From positions 248,001 through 312,000 of the forward strand of contig CAWKLE010000002.1 of the NCBI GenBank assembly GCA_963850415.1: a stretch of DNA of 64,000 nt. Reading direction: 5' to 3'. A program made the position numbers and the translations under genes. Shown piece after piece: positions 50,435 to 58,944 of the stretch; the stretch's first letter is position 1; each line of letters starts with the position of its first letter. The notes beneath the pieces are model-generated. The model was given only the letters and a program-made list of their open reading frames with translations. It ran no database searches and had not been told where the DNA came from. This stretch comes from VAXT01 sp963850415 (lineage in GTDB: Bacteria > Actinomycetota > Thermoleophilia > Gaiellales > Gaiellaceae).

Positions 50435-50977
50435 GTGGCGAACTCGATCGAAGAAGCCAGGCTCGAAACGCTCTTCTGCGACCACTTCTCCGCCGTGCGC
50501 AGCTACGCACGGCGCCGAGCCCCGGAGTCACTGGTCGATGACGTCGTCGCCGAGACGTTCCTCGTCGCCTGGCGGCGCATCGACGATCTGCCGGACGAGG
50601 TCCGTCCTTGGCTGCTCGGCGTGGCACGAAAGACGCTGTCGACGCAGCTCCGGTCGGCTCGACGCCGTACCTCTCTGGTCGAAAAGCTGAGCGCCGCTGA
50701 GCCACCGGGGGCCTTCTCACAGGTCGACGGCCCGGACATGGGGCTGATCGGTGCGCTTCAGCGGCTCTCGGCTACCGACCAGGAGATCCTTGCCCTCACG
50801 GCCTGGGAGGAGCTCAGGCCGCGGGAAGCCGCGATCGTCCTCGGGGTATCACCTGCGTGGTATCGCGTTCGCCTGCACCGCGCGAAGAGGCGCCTCTTGC
50901 GCGAGTTGGAACAGTCGGCGTCGTCCGCCGGCCAATCGCTTCCGGTTCCCCTCACTCGCGAAGGGGTTGCCAAATGA
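50435..50977 (+). CDS. ECF sigma factor
   Basis: 180 residues from the GTG at 50435, after AAGGGGAGA. Region 2 is LFCDHFSAVRSYARRRAPESLVDDVVAETFLVAWRRI. Region 4 is LSATDQEILALTAWEELRPREAAIVLGVSPAWYRVRLHRAKRRLL. The stop overlaps an ATG of the following gene, whose product has a membrane helix after a short cytoplasmic part, the usual layout of a sigma/anti-sigma pair. Confidence 0.88.
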   Translation: MANSIEEARLETLFCDHFSAVRSYARRRAPESLVDDVVAETFLVAWRRIDDLPDEVRPWLLGVARKTLSTQLRSARRRTSLVEKLSAAEPPGAFSQVDGPDMGLIGALQRLSATDQEILALTAWEELRPREAAIVLGVSPAWYRVRLHRAKRRLLRELEQSASSAGQSLPVPLTREGVAK

Positions 50978-50988
50978 AAGGAGTCTTC

Positions 50989-51921
50989 ATGTCCCAGGAA
51001 GACATGCTCGACCGTCTTCGCTCTCTCGATCCCAATGTGAGATTTCACGACGATGATGAGGCCTACGAGGCGCAGGCGGTCATGCACCGGGTTCTTGCGA
51101 GGCCGCACGCGCAGAAGCGCCGCCGTCGGCTGCTCAGCGTTCCTCGCGTCGCTGCGATTGCGGCCGCGGGCGTCGCCGTCGTGCTCGTGCTACCTGCGCT
51201 CGCCGTCGGGACGAGCCCGTTCGGCTTGCTCGGCCAGCAACAGGCGGAGCCGGCGCCTCCGGTCAACGGGTTGCTCGCGGCGAAGGGCGTCGGGGCGCTC
51301 TACGTGGTCGACCCGAAGAGCGGCGGCATGCTCAGGCTGAAAGACACCGCCCATATGGATCACCCGGCCTGGTCCCCGGACGGCCGCCTGCTCGCAGCCG
51401 ATCGGACCGAGAACGGCTCCACGAACGTCTACGCGATGTGGCCGAACGGCACGAACGCGAAGCTGATCATGAAAGACGCCTCATCGCCGGCCTGGTCGGA
51501 CGACGGGACGCGCATCTTCGTCCAACGCGACACATGCACGGCGCCCGGCGGATGCGACTCGAGCGACGAGGACACGATCGCCGTCTACTCGGTGTCTCTC
51601 GATGGGACCGACGCGCATCCGGTCTCGGACGGCGATTACAACGTGGACCAAGCCGGTTGGCCTCCGGGACAGAACGTTCTCTCGTTCCTCGGGGACGAGA
51701 GCACGACCTCACGTGGAGCTCAGGCGGGCCCGACCGAGGTGAACTCCCTGGACGCGACGTGGTCGCCGGACGGGACCGAGCTCGCGGTCGCGGACGCGCC
51801 CACCGGCCTCTGGGTGATCGGCGACGAGGGCAGGCCACAGCTTCTGGCCAAGGGGGCCTTCAGCTCGCTGTCCTGGGGAGCTCGCGTCAGCCGGCCGGAA
51901 GCACAATCCGCTCGGCGCTGA
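50989..51921 (+). CDS. Putative membrane anti-sigma factor with beta-propeller sensor
   Basis: 310 residues from the ATG at 50989, six bases after AAAGGAG; another ATG at 50974 overlaps the sigma stop. Residues 1-48 are acidic and then basic (DMLDRLRSLDPNVRFHDDDEAYEAQ, KRRRRLL) and should be cytoplasmic. One helix (VAAIAAAGVAVVLVLPALAVG) follows, then an outer propeller (PAWSPDGRLLAADRTENG, PAWSDDGTRIF, ATWSPDGTELAVADA). There is no zinc motif. Its role as anti-sigma factor is inferred from gene order and layout. It is a paralogue of the secreted propeller upstream. Confidence 0.68.
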   Translation: MSQEDMLDRLRSLDPNVRFHDDDEAYEAQAVMHRVLARPHAQKRRRRLLSVPRVAAIAAAGVAVVLVLPALAVGTSPFGLLGQQQAEPAPPVNGLLAAKGVGALYVVDPKSGGMLRLKDTAHMDHPAWSPDGRLLAADRTENGSTNVYAMWPNGTNAKLIMKDASSPAWSDDGTRIFVQRDTCTAPGGCDSSDEDTIAVYSVSLDGTDAHPVSDGDYNVDQAGWPPGQNVLSFLGDESTTSRGAQAGPTEVNSLDATWSPDGTELAVADAPTGLWVIGDEGRPQLLAKGAFSSLSWGARVSRPEAQSARR

Positions 51922-52810
51922 TTGCGCCCGCCTTGCCTTCGGAAGCGGCGGCGGTCACCGTCGCCGCTTCCGTCCACACGCCGATGCGCTCGCCCCGCTT
52001 CGCGTCACCGAGCTGGACGACGTTGCCTGCCTCGCCTCGCTCGATGCTCGCGTAGGCGGGAACGGTCAGGACCAGCGGGCGGTCGAGCCGGCGGAGCACC
52101 ATGTTGCCGGGCGAGGAGCGGAGCGTGTTCACGCGCACGCGCAGCGACTCGTCCGCGGTCGCGATCACGGTCGCCGTCAGCGCCAGGGTGAACGTCGCGC
52201 CCGGCGGCGCGTAGAAGAGCATCCGCCGAGCGGCCAGCAGGCGCTGGTACGGGTCGGTCGAGCGGCCGCCGTGCGGGTGGACCTCGAAATGGAGGTGCGG
52301 ATGGATCCCGTTCGCGTCGCCCGAGTCGCCGACGTAGCCGATCAGCTGTCCGGCCTTGACGCGCGCACCGGTCTTCAGGCCTTTCGGGAACGTGACCCCG
52401 ACCTTGCAGCCGCCGCGGTTGTCGTTCCCGTTCGTGAGGTCGTTGTTCAGGTGAATGTAGTAGTAGGTCGTCCCACTCTTGCCGTCGAGGTAGAGCATGC
52501 AGCCGGCCCGTGACGAGCCCGTGTAGAAGCGGACGCGTCCGGCCTCGGCGGCCAGCGCGAGCGCGTGCCTGGGCGCGAGGATGTCGATGCCCTCGTGTGG
52601 CCCCTGCGGCCGCGGGGCGCCGTAGTCGTCGCTGAACTCGACCGTGCCCAGGACTGGGAACACCATTTGACGCTTGTGCTTCGGCTTCGGGGGCTTCGGC
52701 ATCGGCGGGCGCACCCCGGGATCGACCGGGATCGCGGCAGCAGACCCTGCGGCGACGCCAAAGAGGGCCAAGACGAGGAGTAGTCGGGCTGTCGTCCGGA
52801 TGTTCACCAT
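51887..52810 (-). CDS. Secreted M23 (LytM) peptidase
   Basis: 307 residues with a signal peptide (LLLVLALFGVAAGSAAA) and a Pro/Lys linker. The M23 zinc ligands are in GPHEGIDILAP (HxxxD) and HPHLHFEVHPHG (HxH), at about residues 90 and 170. A further beta-rich domain of about 110 residues follows. It likely cuts peptidoglycan cross-bridges. Its 3' end overlaps the anti-sigma candidate by 35 bases in convergent orientation. Confidence 0.88.
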   Translation of the reverse strand: MVNIRTTARLLLVLALFGVAAGSAAAIPVDPGVRPPMPKPPKPKHKRQMVFPVLGTVEFSDDYGAPRPQGPHEGIDILAPRHALALAAEAGRVRFYTGSSRAGCMLYLDGKSGTTYYYIHLNNDLTNGNDNRGGCKVGVTFPKGLKTGARVKAGQLIGYVGDSGDANGIHPHLHFEVHPHGGRSTDPYQRLLAARRMLFYAPPGATFTLALTATVIATADESLRVRVNTLRSSPGNMVLRRLDRPLVLTVPAYASIERGEAGNVVQLGDAKRGERIGVWTEAATVTAAASEGKAGAISAERIVLPAG

Positions 52811-52900
52811 GAAGGGCCGGTCGCGCTCGAAGCGCCGGAGCCTAGCAGGTGTCCCCGCGGGCTACAGCCTTCTCGCCCGTGGTTAGAGTCCCTGCTCGAA

Positions 52901-53680
52901 ATGAAGATCGCCGTTTGTGTCAAAGAAGTTCCCGATGCGGCTGTCACCAAGCGCATCGACCCGGGGACGAAGAGACTTGACCGGTCCGGAGAAGGGGCGC
53001 TGAACCATTTCGACACGCAGGCGGTCGAGGAGGCGCTGAAGCTGAAGGAAGCCGGCGAGGAAGGCGAGGTCGTTCTCGTCTCGATGGGCCCCGCGGGAGC
53101 GCTCGACTCGCTGCGCAAGGCGCTCGCGATGGGCGCCGACCGGGCGGTCCTTGTCTCGGACGACGCCGCCGCGGGCTCGGACCTCGTCGCCACGTCGCGC
53201 GCACTCGCAGCCGCGCTCGAGCGCGAGGCACCGGATCTCGTGCTGTTCGGGCAGCAGTCGAGCGACTCCGACGGCGCCGTCCTCTGGTCCGCGGTCGCCG
53301 ACCGGCTTCGGCGCCCGGTCATCTCCCAGGTCGCCGAGCTGACCGTGGCCGACGGCAAGGCGCGCGGCAAGCGCCAGACCGAGTTCGGCTACGACGTGAT
53401 CGAGGCGCCGCTCCCGGCGATCATCGCCGTCTCGGACGCGATCAACGAGCCGCGCTACCCGTCGCTGAAGGGGATCATGAGCGCGAAGAAGAAGCCGCAG
53501 GAGACGTTGTCCGGCTCCGATCTGGGCCTCGACGCGGGCGTGCTCGGCGAGCAGGGCTCCGGGACGAGCGTGATCGCGCTCGGCGATCCGCCTCCCCGCG
53601 GCGACGCGCGCAAGATCGAGGACGACGGCAGCGGGGCCGGCCAGATCGCCGACTTTCTCGCGGAGAAGAAGCTCCTGTGA
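52901..53680 (+). CDS. etfB: Electron transfer flavoprotein beta subunit
   Basis: 259 residues, starting MKIAVCVKEVPD, the standard EtfB start. NHFDTQAVEEALKLKE and ALAMGADRAVLVSDD are conserved, as is the late PRYPSLKGIMSAKKK segment. With EtfA it takes electrons from acyl-CoA dehydrogenases. The stop overlaps the GTG of etfA by 4 bases. Confidence 0.95.
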   Translation: MKIAVCVKEVPDAAVTKRIDPGTKRLDRSGEGALNHFDTQAVEEALKLKEAGEEGEVVLVSMGPAGALDSLRKALAMGADRAVLVSDDAAAGSDLVATSRALAAALEREAPDLVLFGQQSSDSDGAVLWSAVADRLRRPVISQVAELTVADGKARGKRQTEFGYDVIEAPLPAIIAVSDAINEPRYPSLKGIMSAKKKPQETLSGSDLGLDAGVLGEQGSGTSVIALGDPPPRGDARKIEDDGSGAGQIADFLAEKKLL

Positions 53681-54636
53681 GCGTCGCGGTCTTTCTCGAG
53701 CACCACGACGGCGAGCTCCAGAAGGGGTCGCTGGGCGTGCTGGGGAAAGCGGCCTCCCTGGGCGACGACGTGGTCGGCGTCGTGCTCGGTTCCGGTGTGC
53801 AGGAGCTCGCCGCGGGTGCGGGTCGGTTCGGAGCGAAGAAGGTCTTCGTCGCCGATGCTCCCGAGCTGGAAGCGCCGCTGCCGCAGCCGCGCGTCGACGC
53901 GCTCGCGCAGCTCGTCCGTGAGCAGGGCATCGACACCGTCCTCTTCGCCGCCTCGGTGCTGGCTTCGGACACTGCTGCGGGCCTCGCGGCGCGGCTCGAC
54001 GCGGGCCTGAACTGGGATCTCGTCGACCTCGCGCCGCAGGACGGCTCGCTCGTCGGCACCCGGCCCGCGCTCGAGGACAGCGTGTACGCGGACGTGAGCT
54101 GGACGAGCGACGTGAAGCTCGCGCTCTTCCGCCCGGGCGCCTTCGATCCCGCGGAGAGTGGCGGTGACGCCGAGGTCGAGGTGTTCACGCCGTCGTTCGA
54201 GGACTTCTCGACCCGGGCGACGATGATCGAGCAGGCGCACGAGGAGTCGGAGGGCCCGTCGATCGAGGACGCGGACGTGATCGTGGCCGGCGGCCGGGGC
54301 CTGGGCGGCCCGGAGAGCTTCGCGCTGGTCGAGGAGCTCGCCAAGGCGCTCGGCGGCGCCGTCGCCGCGACCCGCGCCGTCGTCGACGCAGGCTGGTACC
54401 CCTACTCGACCCAGGTCGGCCAGACCGGGAAGACGGTTTCGCCGAAGCTCTACGTCGCCTGCGGGATCTCGGGCGCGATCCAGCACAAGGTCGGCATGCA
54501 GGGCTCCGGCACCGTCGTTGCTATCAACAAGGACCCCAATGCGCCGATCTTCGAATTCTGCGACCTCGGGGTCGTCGGCGACGTGCACGAGATCGTCCCG
54601 AAGCTGACCGAGCTCGTGAAGCAGCGCAAGACCTGA
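53677..54636 (+). CDS. etfA: Electron transfer flavoprotein alpha subunit
   Basis: 319 residues from a GTG. The FAD-binding C-terminal domain is clear: VIVAGGRGLGGPESFALVEELAKALGG, DAGWYPYSTQVGQTGKTVSPKLYVACGISGAIQH and AINKDPNAPIFEFCDLGVVGD. It overlaps etfB by 4 bases and ETF-QO by one base (TGATG), forming one operon that links acyl-CoA oxidation to quinone. Confidence 0.95.
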   Translation: MSVAVFLEHHDGELQKGSLGVLGKAASLGDDVVGVVLGSGVQELAAGAGRFGAKKVFVADAPELEAPLPQPRVDALAQLVREQGIDTVLFAASVLASDTAAGLAARLDAGLNWDLVDLAPQDGSLVGTRPALEDSVYADVSWTSDVKLALFRPGAFDPAESGGDAEVEVFTPSFEDFSTRATMIEQAHEESEGPSIEDADVIVAGGRGLGGPESFALVEELAKALGGAVAATRAVVDAGWYPYSTQVGQTGKTVSPKLYVACGISGAIQHKVGMQGSGTVVAINKDPNAPIFEFCDLGVVGDVHEIVPKLTELVKQRKT

Positions 54637-56321
54637 TGGCGCGCCCCCGGCCCGCCGAGTATCCGCCGCAGTTCGACGCGCGCGAGTTCGTGGACGAGCC
54701 GACGGATCCGGCCGACGAGCCGATCGAGGTCGGGATCCTGATCGTCGGCGCCGGCCCCGCTGGGCTCGCCTGCGCGATCCGGCTCGGGCAGCTGATCGAG
54801 GAGTCGCCGAAGCTTGCGGAGCGGCTGGGCGAGGTTCCGGTGGCCGTGCTCGAGAAGGGCAAGCAGCCTGGCTCGCACTCGCTCTCCGGCGCGGTCGTCA
54901 ACCCGCGCAGCCTCAGGCGCCTGTTCGGCGGTGAGAAGCGGGCCGCAGACATGCCGTTCTACGGCCAGGTCGAGGCCGAGGGCGTCTACTTCCTGCGGCA
55001 CAACAGCTCGCTGCGGATCCCAACGCCGCCGACGATGAAGAACCACGGGAACTACGTCGCCTCGCTGTCGCAGCTGACCCGCTGGCTCGCGGAGCAGGCC
55101 GAGGAGGCGGGCGCGACGATCCTCCCCGAGACCGTCGCGGAGAAGCTGCTCGTCAAGGACGGGCGCGTCGTCGGGGTGCGTACCGGCGACAAGGGACGCG
55201 GTCGCTTCGGCGAGCGGCTCGCGAACTTCGAGCCGGGCTCGGACATCCTCGCGCGCGTCACGATCCTCTGTGAGGGGACGCAGGGCCACCTGACGGGAGT
55301 CGCGATCGACACGTTCGGGCTCGATGGCGAGAGCCCGCAGGTCTGGGCGCTCGGCGTGAAGGAGGTCTGGAAGGTCGCGAAGCCATTGCGCCGGGTGGTG
55401 CACACGATGGGCTGGCCGCTGCGCCCACAGGCGAAGTACCACGAGTTCGGCGGCTCGTTCATCTACCCGATGGGCGAGGACATGCTCACGATCGGGATGG
55501 TCGTCGGGCTCGACTACCGCGACGCGGACCTGTCCGTCCACGACCTGCTCCAGCAACTGAAGACGAACCCGTTCGTTCGGAAGATGCTCACGGGCGGCGA
55601 GCGCGTCGGCTGGGGTGCGAAGACGATCCCGGAAGGTGGCTTCGTCGCCCTGCCGAAGCGCCTGCACGCGCCCGGGCTCCTCATGTGCGGCGACGGCGCT
55701 GGGATGGTCAACGTGCCGGCGCTGAAGGGGATCCACTACGCCGTCGAGTCGGGGCATCTGGCGGCCGAGGCGGCGGCTGCTGCGCTGGGGCCTGGACGGA
55801 CGCCGTGGACACCGGGAGCCCTCGGCGTCTACGACGACGCGGTTCGCGAGAGCTTCATCTGGAGCGACCTCAAGGAAGTCCGGAACATGCGCCAGGCCTT
55901 CGGGCGTGGCTTCTACATGGGCGGCGCCCTGGCCGGCGCGATGACCGCCAGCAAGGGCAGGTTCCCTCCGGGGGATCGTCCGACCGAGCTCGACGCCCTC
56001 GCTCCGGCCGTCCGCACGAACCGGCGCCGGCGCTACCCGGCTCCGGACGGCAAGCTCACCTTCGACAAGCTCTCGAGCGTCTATCTCTCGGGCAACCGCA
56101 CGCGAGACGACGCGCCGAACCACATCCGTGTGCGGACCGCGGTTCCCGACGAGATAGCGGTGATGTGGGAACAGATGTGCCCGGCGCAGGTCTACGAAGC
56201 CCGGGACGGCCATGTCGAGATCACGGCGTCGAACTGCGTCCAGTGCGGCGCGATCACCGCGAAAGGCGGCCGCCTGACCCCGCCCGAGGGCGGTTCGGGC
56301 CCCGAGTACACCGTTACCTAG
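54636..56321 (+). CDS. ETF-quinone oxidoreductase (ETF dehydrogenase)
   Basis: 561 residues. The FAD site ILIVGAGPAGLACAIRLGQL is near 30-50, followed by GSHSLSGAVVNPRSL, GMVNVPALKGIHYAVESG and the C-terminal ferredoxin-like part. Cys residues of the 4Fe-4S site are in MCPAQVYE and NCVQCGAITAKGG. The usual third Cys of CxxCxxC is Ile here, so one expected ligand is missing. It passes electrons from ETF to menaquinone or ubiquinone at the membrane surface. Confidence 0.92.
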   Translation: MARPRPAEYPPQFDAREFVDEPTDPADEPIEVGILIVGAGPAGLACAIRLGQLIEESPKLAERLGEVPVAVLEKGKQPGSHSLSGAVVNPRSLRRLFGGEKRAADMPFYGQVEAEGVYFLRHNSSLRIPTPPTMKNHGNYVASLSQLTRWLAEQAEEAGATILPETVAEKLLVKDGRVVGVRTGDKGRGRFGERLANFEPGSDILARVTILCEGTQGHLTGVAIDTFGLDGESPQVWALGVKEVWKVAKPLRRVVHTMGWPLRPQAKYHEFGGSFIYPMGEDMLTIGMVVGLDYRDADLSVHDLLQQLKTNPFVRKMLTGGERVGWGAKTIPEGGFVALPKRLHAPGLLMCGDGAGMVNVPALKGIHYAVESGHLAAEAAAAALGPGRTPWTPGALGVYDDAVRESFIWSDLKEVRNMRQAFGRGFYMGGALAGAMTASKGRFPPGDRPTELDALAPAVRTNRRRRYPAPDGKLTFDKLSSVYLSGNRTRDDAPNHIRVRTAVPDEIAVMWEQMCPAQVYEARDGHVEITASNCVQCGAITAKGGRLTPPEGGSGPEYTVT

Positions 56322-56324
56322 GCG

Positions 56325-56440
56325 GGGGTCAGACCCCGCGGGACGAGCACGCTTGCCGGCGAGGCGGTTACGCGGGCCGGGGATACAACATCGCCCCTTT
56401 GTCACGAAGTCGTGACGCTTTTGGATCGGGGTCTGACCCC
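56325..56440. repeat. Pair of GGGGTCNGACCCC palindromes
   Basis: GGGGTCAGACCCC (56325-56337) and GGGGTCTGACCCC (56428-56440) flank the gap after ETF-QO. Each is a dyad around one base and they are inverted to each other, enclosing a 90-base spacer that holds the GTCACGA hairpin. The first starts 4 bases after the ETF-QO stop. Confidence 0.7.
56401..56416 (+). terminator. Hairpin after the etf operon
   Basis: GTCACGA, AG, TCGTGAC is a perfect seven-pair stem followed by GCTTTT, and preceded by CTTT. It fits a weak intrinsic terminator for the etfBA/ETF-QO operon, 80 bases after the stop. Confidence 0.55.
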
Positions 56441-56495
56441 GTTCGGGTCGGCCAGGATCCGGCCTGGCGAACGAGGCGGCGCGTAGAGTCAAGGC

Positions 56496-57779
56496 ATGGA
56501 TGGTGGTGAGCTGTTCGGAGCTCTACGCGAGCGGCGATTCCGGCTCCTCTGGCTCGGCCAGGCGACATCGACGCTGGGCGACGGGCTCGTTCCGGTCGCG
56601 CTCGCGTTCGCTGTCATCCAGACGCTCAACGGCTCACCGACCGACCTCGGGATCGTCCTAGCTGCCCAGACGCTGCCGCTCGTCGTCTTCGTCCTGGTCG
56701 GAGGCGTGTGGGCGGACCGCCTGCCGCGGCAGCTGGTGATGCTCGCCTCCGACCTCATTCGCTGCATCGTCCAGGCGACGATGGCGGTCCTGCTGCTCTC
56801 GGGCCGCGCCCAGCTGTGGGAGCTCGTCGTCCTCGTCGCGATCTACGGAACCGCCCAGGCGTTCTTCCAGCCGGCCGCGACCGGTCTCGTCCCGGCGACG
56901 ATCAGCCCGCAACGGCTCCAGCAGGCGAACGCGCTCCTCGGTCTCTCGCGCAGCCTCGCCTTCGTCGTGGGGCCGGCCGTGGCCGGCGTCGTCGCCGCAG
57001 CGACGAACCCGGGCAGCGTCTTCGTCGTCGATTCCGCGACCTTCGCCGTCAGCGCGACCTCGCTCGCGCTCCTGCGCCTGTCCCGCGGCCGCCGGGAAGG
57101 TGAGCGGCGCAGCTTCGTCGCCGACCTCAAGGGCGGCTGGCACGAGCTGATCTCGCACACGTGGCTCTGGGTGATCGTCGCCTGGGCCGCCACGTACCTC
57201 GGAATCGTCGTCGCGCCGTGGATGACGCTCGGCCCCGTCGTGGCGAAGGAGTCGCTCGGCGGAGCGGCGGCGTGGGGGCTGATCGCCGCGGGCTGGGGAG
57301 CCGGCACCGTCGCCGGCGGGCTGATCGCCCTCCGCTGGAAGCCCGTACGACCGATGCTGACGTGCACGCTGCTCGTTCTCCTGATCGCTCCGGCGGTCGC
57401 CCTGCTTGCCATGCGTGCGCCGGCGCCGCTGATCGCGACCGCCCAGGCGCTCGGCGGTGCGGGCATGGGCATCTTCAGCGCCGTGTGGCTGACGACGCTG
57501 CAGCAGCACGTCCCCGAGGAGGCGCTATCCCGTGTCAGCGCCTGGGACTGGATGGGCTCATTCCTGTTCCTGCCCCTCGGCCTGATCGCCGCCGGCCCCG
57601 TGGCCGATCTGATCGGCGTCTCGACGACGCTGTGGATCTCGGTCGCGTGGGCCGTCCTCTCGACGCTCGCCGTGGTGCTAGTCCCGAGCGTCCGCAACCT
57701 CCGGCGGCTGGACGAGCCCGAGCAGCCGGTGCTGGCTCGATTCCCGGGCGAGCCGGCCGAGGCCTTCCATGGCGGCTGA
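56496..57779 (+). CDS. MFS transporter (12 helices, enterobactin-exporter-like)
   Basis: 427 residues. Twelve hydrophobic helices; the motif in loop 2-3 reads GGVWADRLPRQLVMLASDLIR and loop 8-9 has the matching Arg-rich turn. SRSLAFVVGPAVAGVVAAATNPGSVFVVDSATFAVSA is typical of the MFS_3/EntS group. It probably exports a small molecule or siderophore. The stop lies inside the next gene (11-base overlap), so it is translated together with the PLP lyase. Confidence 0.88.
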   Translation: MDGGELFGALRERRFRLLWLGQATSTLGDGLVPVALAFAVIQTLNGSPTDLGIVLAAQTLPLVVFVLVGGVWADRLPRQLVMLASDLIRCIVQATMAVLLLSGRAQLWELVVLVAIYGTAQAFFQPAATGLVPATISPQRLQQANALLGLSRSLAFVVGPAVAGVVAAATNPGSVFVVDSATFAVSATSLALLRLSRGRREGERRSFVADLKGGWHELISHTWLWVIVAWAATYLGIVVAPWMTLGPVVAKESLGGAAAWGLIAAGWGAGTVAGGLIALRWKPVRPMLTCTLLVLLIAPAVALLAMRAPAPLIATAQALGGAGMGIFSAVWLTTLQQHVPEEALSRVSAWDWMGSFLFLPLGLIAAGPVADLIGVSTTLWISVAWAVLSTLAVVLVPSVRNLRRLDEPEQPVLARFPGEPAEAFHGG

Positions 57780-58740
57780 CCTCGCCCTCGAGGACGTCGT
57801 CGCAGCGCGGGTCGCGATCGCGGGGCGGTTGCACCGCACGCCGATCTTCTCCTCGGCCACGCTCGCCGAGCGCGTGGGCGCACCGGTCCACCTCAAGGCC
57901 GAGCTCTTCCAGCGAACCGGCTCGTTCAAGCCGCGCGGCGTCCTGACGAAGCTCGCCTCGCTCTCCGACCAGGAGAAGCGACGCGGCGTGATCGGGATCT
58001 CCGCGGGCAACCACGCGCAGGCGCTCGCCTACTGCGCCGCGCTGGACGGGATCGACGCGCTGCTCGTCATGTGGGAAGGGGCGAGCACGCAGAAGATCGA
58101 GGCCACGCGCGCGTACGGCGCGTCGGTCGACCTCGAGGCGGACGGCCCGGGCCAGGCCTTCGACCGCCTGCACGAGCTGATCGAGGAGACGGGGCGGCCG
58201 CTCGTGCACCCGTTCGACGACCCGTTGACGATCGCGGGCCAGGGGACGGTCGGGCTCGAGATCGTCGAGGATGTCCCCGAGACCACCGTCGTCCTCGTTC
58301 CGGTCGGCGGCGGCGGGCTCGTGTCGGGCGTTGCCGTCGGCGCCGAGGGCCGCCGCATCGTCGCAGTGGAGCCCGAGCGCTCGGACGCGCTCCACAAGGG
58401 CCTCGAAGCCGGCGAGTCCGTGCGCGTCGAGCCGAGCTCGATGGCCGACGGCCTGAGCGCGCCTTTCGCCGGCGAGCTCCCGATCCGGATCTGCCGCGAG
58501 CACGCCGTCGAGACCGTTCTCGTCACGGAGGAGGAGATCGCCGCGGGGATGCGCTTCCTCTACGGGCGCGCCAAGCTCGCCTGCGAGCCCGCCGCAGCGG
58601 TCGGAGTTGCCGCTCTCCTGGCCGGAAAAGTCGCCGTCGAACCGCACGACACGGTGGCAGTGGTTGTCTCAGGGGGCAACGTCTCAGCCAAAATGGCCTC
58701 TGCTATCCTGGCTTCAAATGAAGGCCGGGATCCATCCTGA
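57769..58740 (+). CDS. PLP-dependent threonine dehydratase/serine racemase-like protein
   Basis: 323 residues. The PLP Lys is in QRTGSFKPRGVL, the Gly-rich phosphate loop is PVGGGGLVSG, and SAGNHAQALAYCAALDG completes the fold type II signature. There is no regulatory ACT domain, so it is like catabolic threonine deaminases or serine racemases. It would make 2-ketobutyrate, which feeds propionyl-CoA and the mutase here; that link is inference. Its last 23 bases overlap rpmE. Confidence 0.87.
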   Translation: MAADLALEDVVAARVAIAGRLHRTPIFSSATLAERVGAPVHLKAELFQRTGSFKPRGVLTKLASLSDQEKRRGVIGISAGNHAQALAYCAALDGIDALLVMWEGASTQKIEATRAYGASVDLEADGPGQAFDRLHELIEETGRPLVHPFDDPLTIAGQGTVGLEIVEDVPETTVVLVPVGGGGLVSGVAVGAEGRRIVAVEPERSDALHKGLEAGESVRVEPSSMADGLSAPFAGELPIRICREHAVETVLVTEEEIAAGMRFLYGRAKLACEPAAAVGVAALLAGKVAVEPHDTVAVVVSGGNVSAKMASAILASNEGRDPS

Positions 58741-58936
58741 GTACGACCTCGCGACCGTTCGCTGCTCCTGCGGCAACGAGTTCCAGACGCGTTCGACGAA
58801 GTCCGAGCTGCACGTCGAGATCTGCTCCGAGTGCCACCCGTTCTACACGGGGAAGCAGAAGCTCGTCGACACGGGCGGCCGCGTCGAGCGGTTCCAGCGC
58901 CGGCTGGAGAAGGCCGGCGGCGCCCGCAAGGGCTAG
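58718..58936 (+). CDS. rpmE: 50S ribosomal protein L31, zinc-binding form
   Basis: 72 residues from the ATG at 58718, inside the last codons of the PLP lyase. MKAGIHPEYDLATVRCSCGN and ICSECHPFYTGKQKLVDTGGRVERF are diagnostic. The CxC and CxxC pairs hold one zinc, which marks the zinc-replete C+ form. Overlap with the upstream gene means it is either read through from that operon or has a promoter inside that gene. Confidence 0.96.
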   Translation: MKAGIHPEYDLATVRCSCGNEFQTRSTKSELHVEICSECHPFYTGKQKLVDTGGRVERFQRRLEKAGGARKG

Positions 58937-58944
58937 CGCTCTCG

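Noticed and set aside
54450..56492. A 680-codon minus-strand open frame over ETF-QO
   Set aside because: It is a shadow of high GC content; the plus strand has clear ETF-QO motifs and the antisense product has none.
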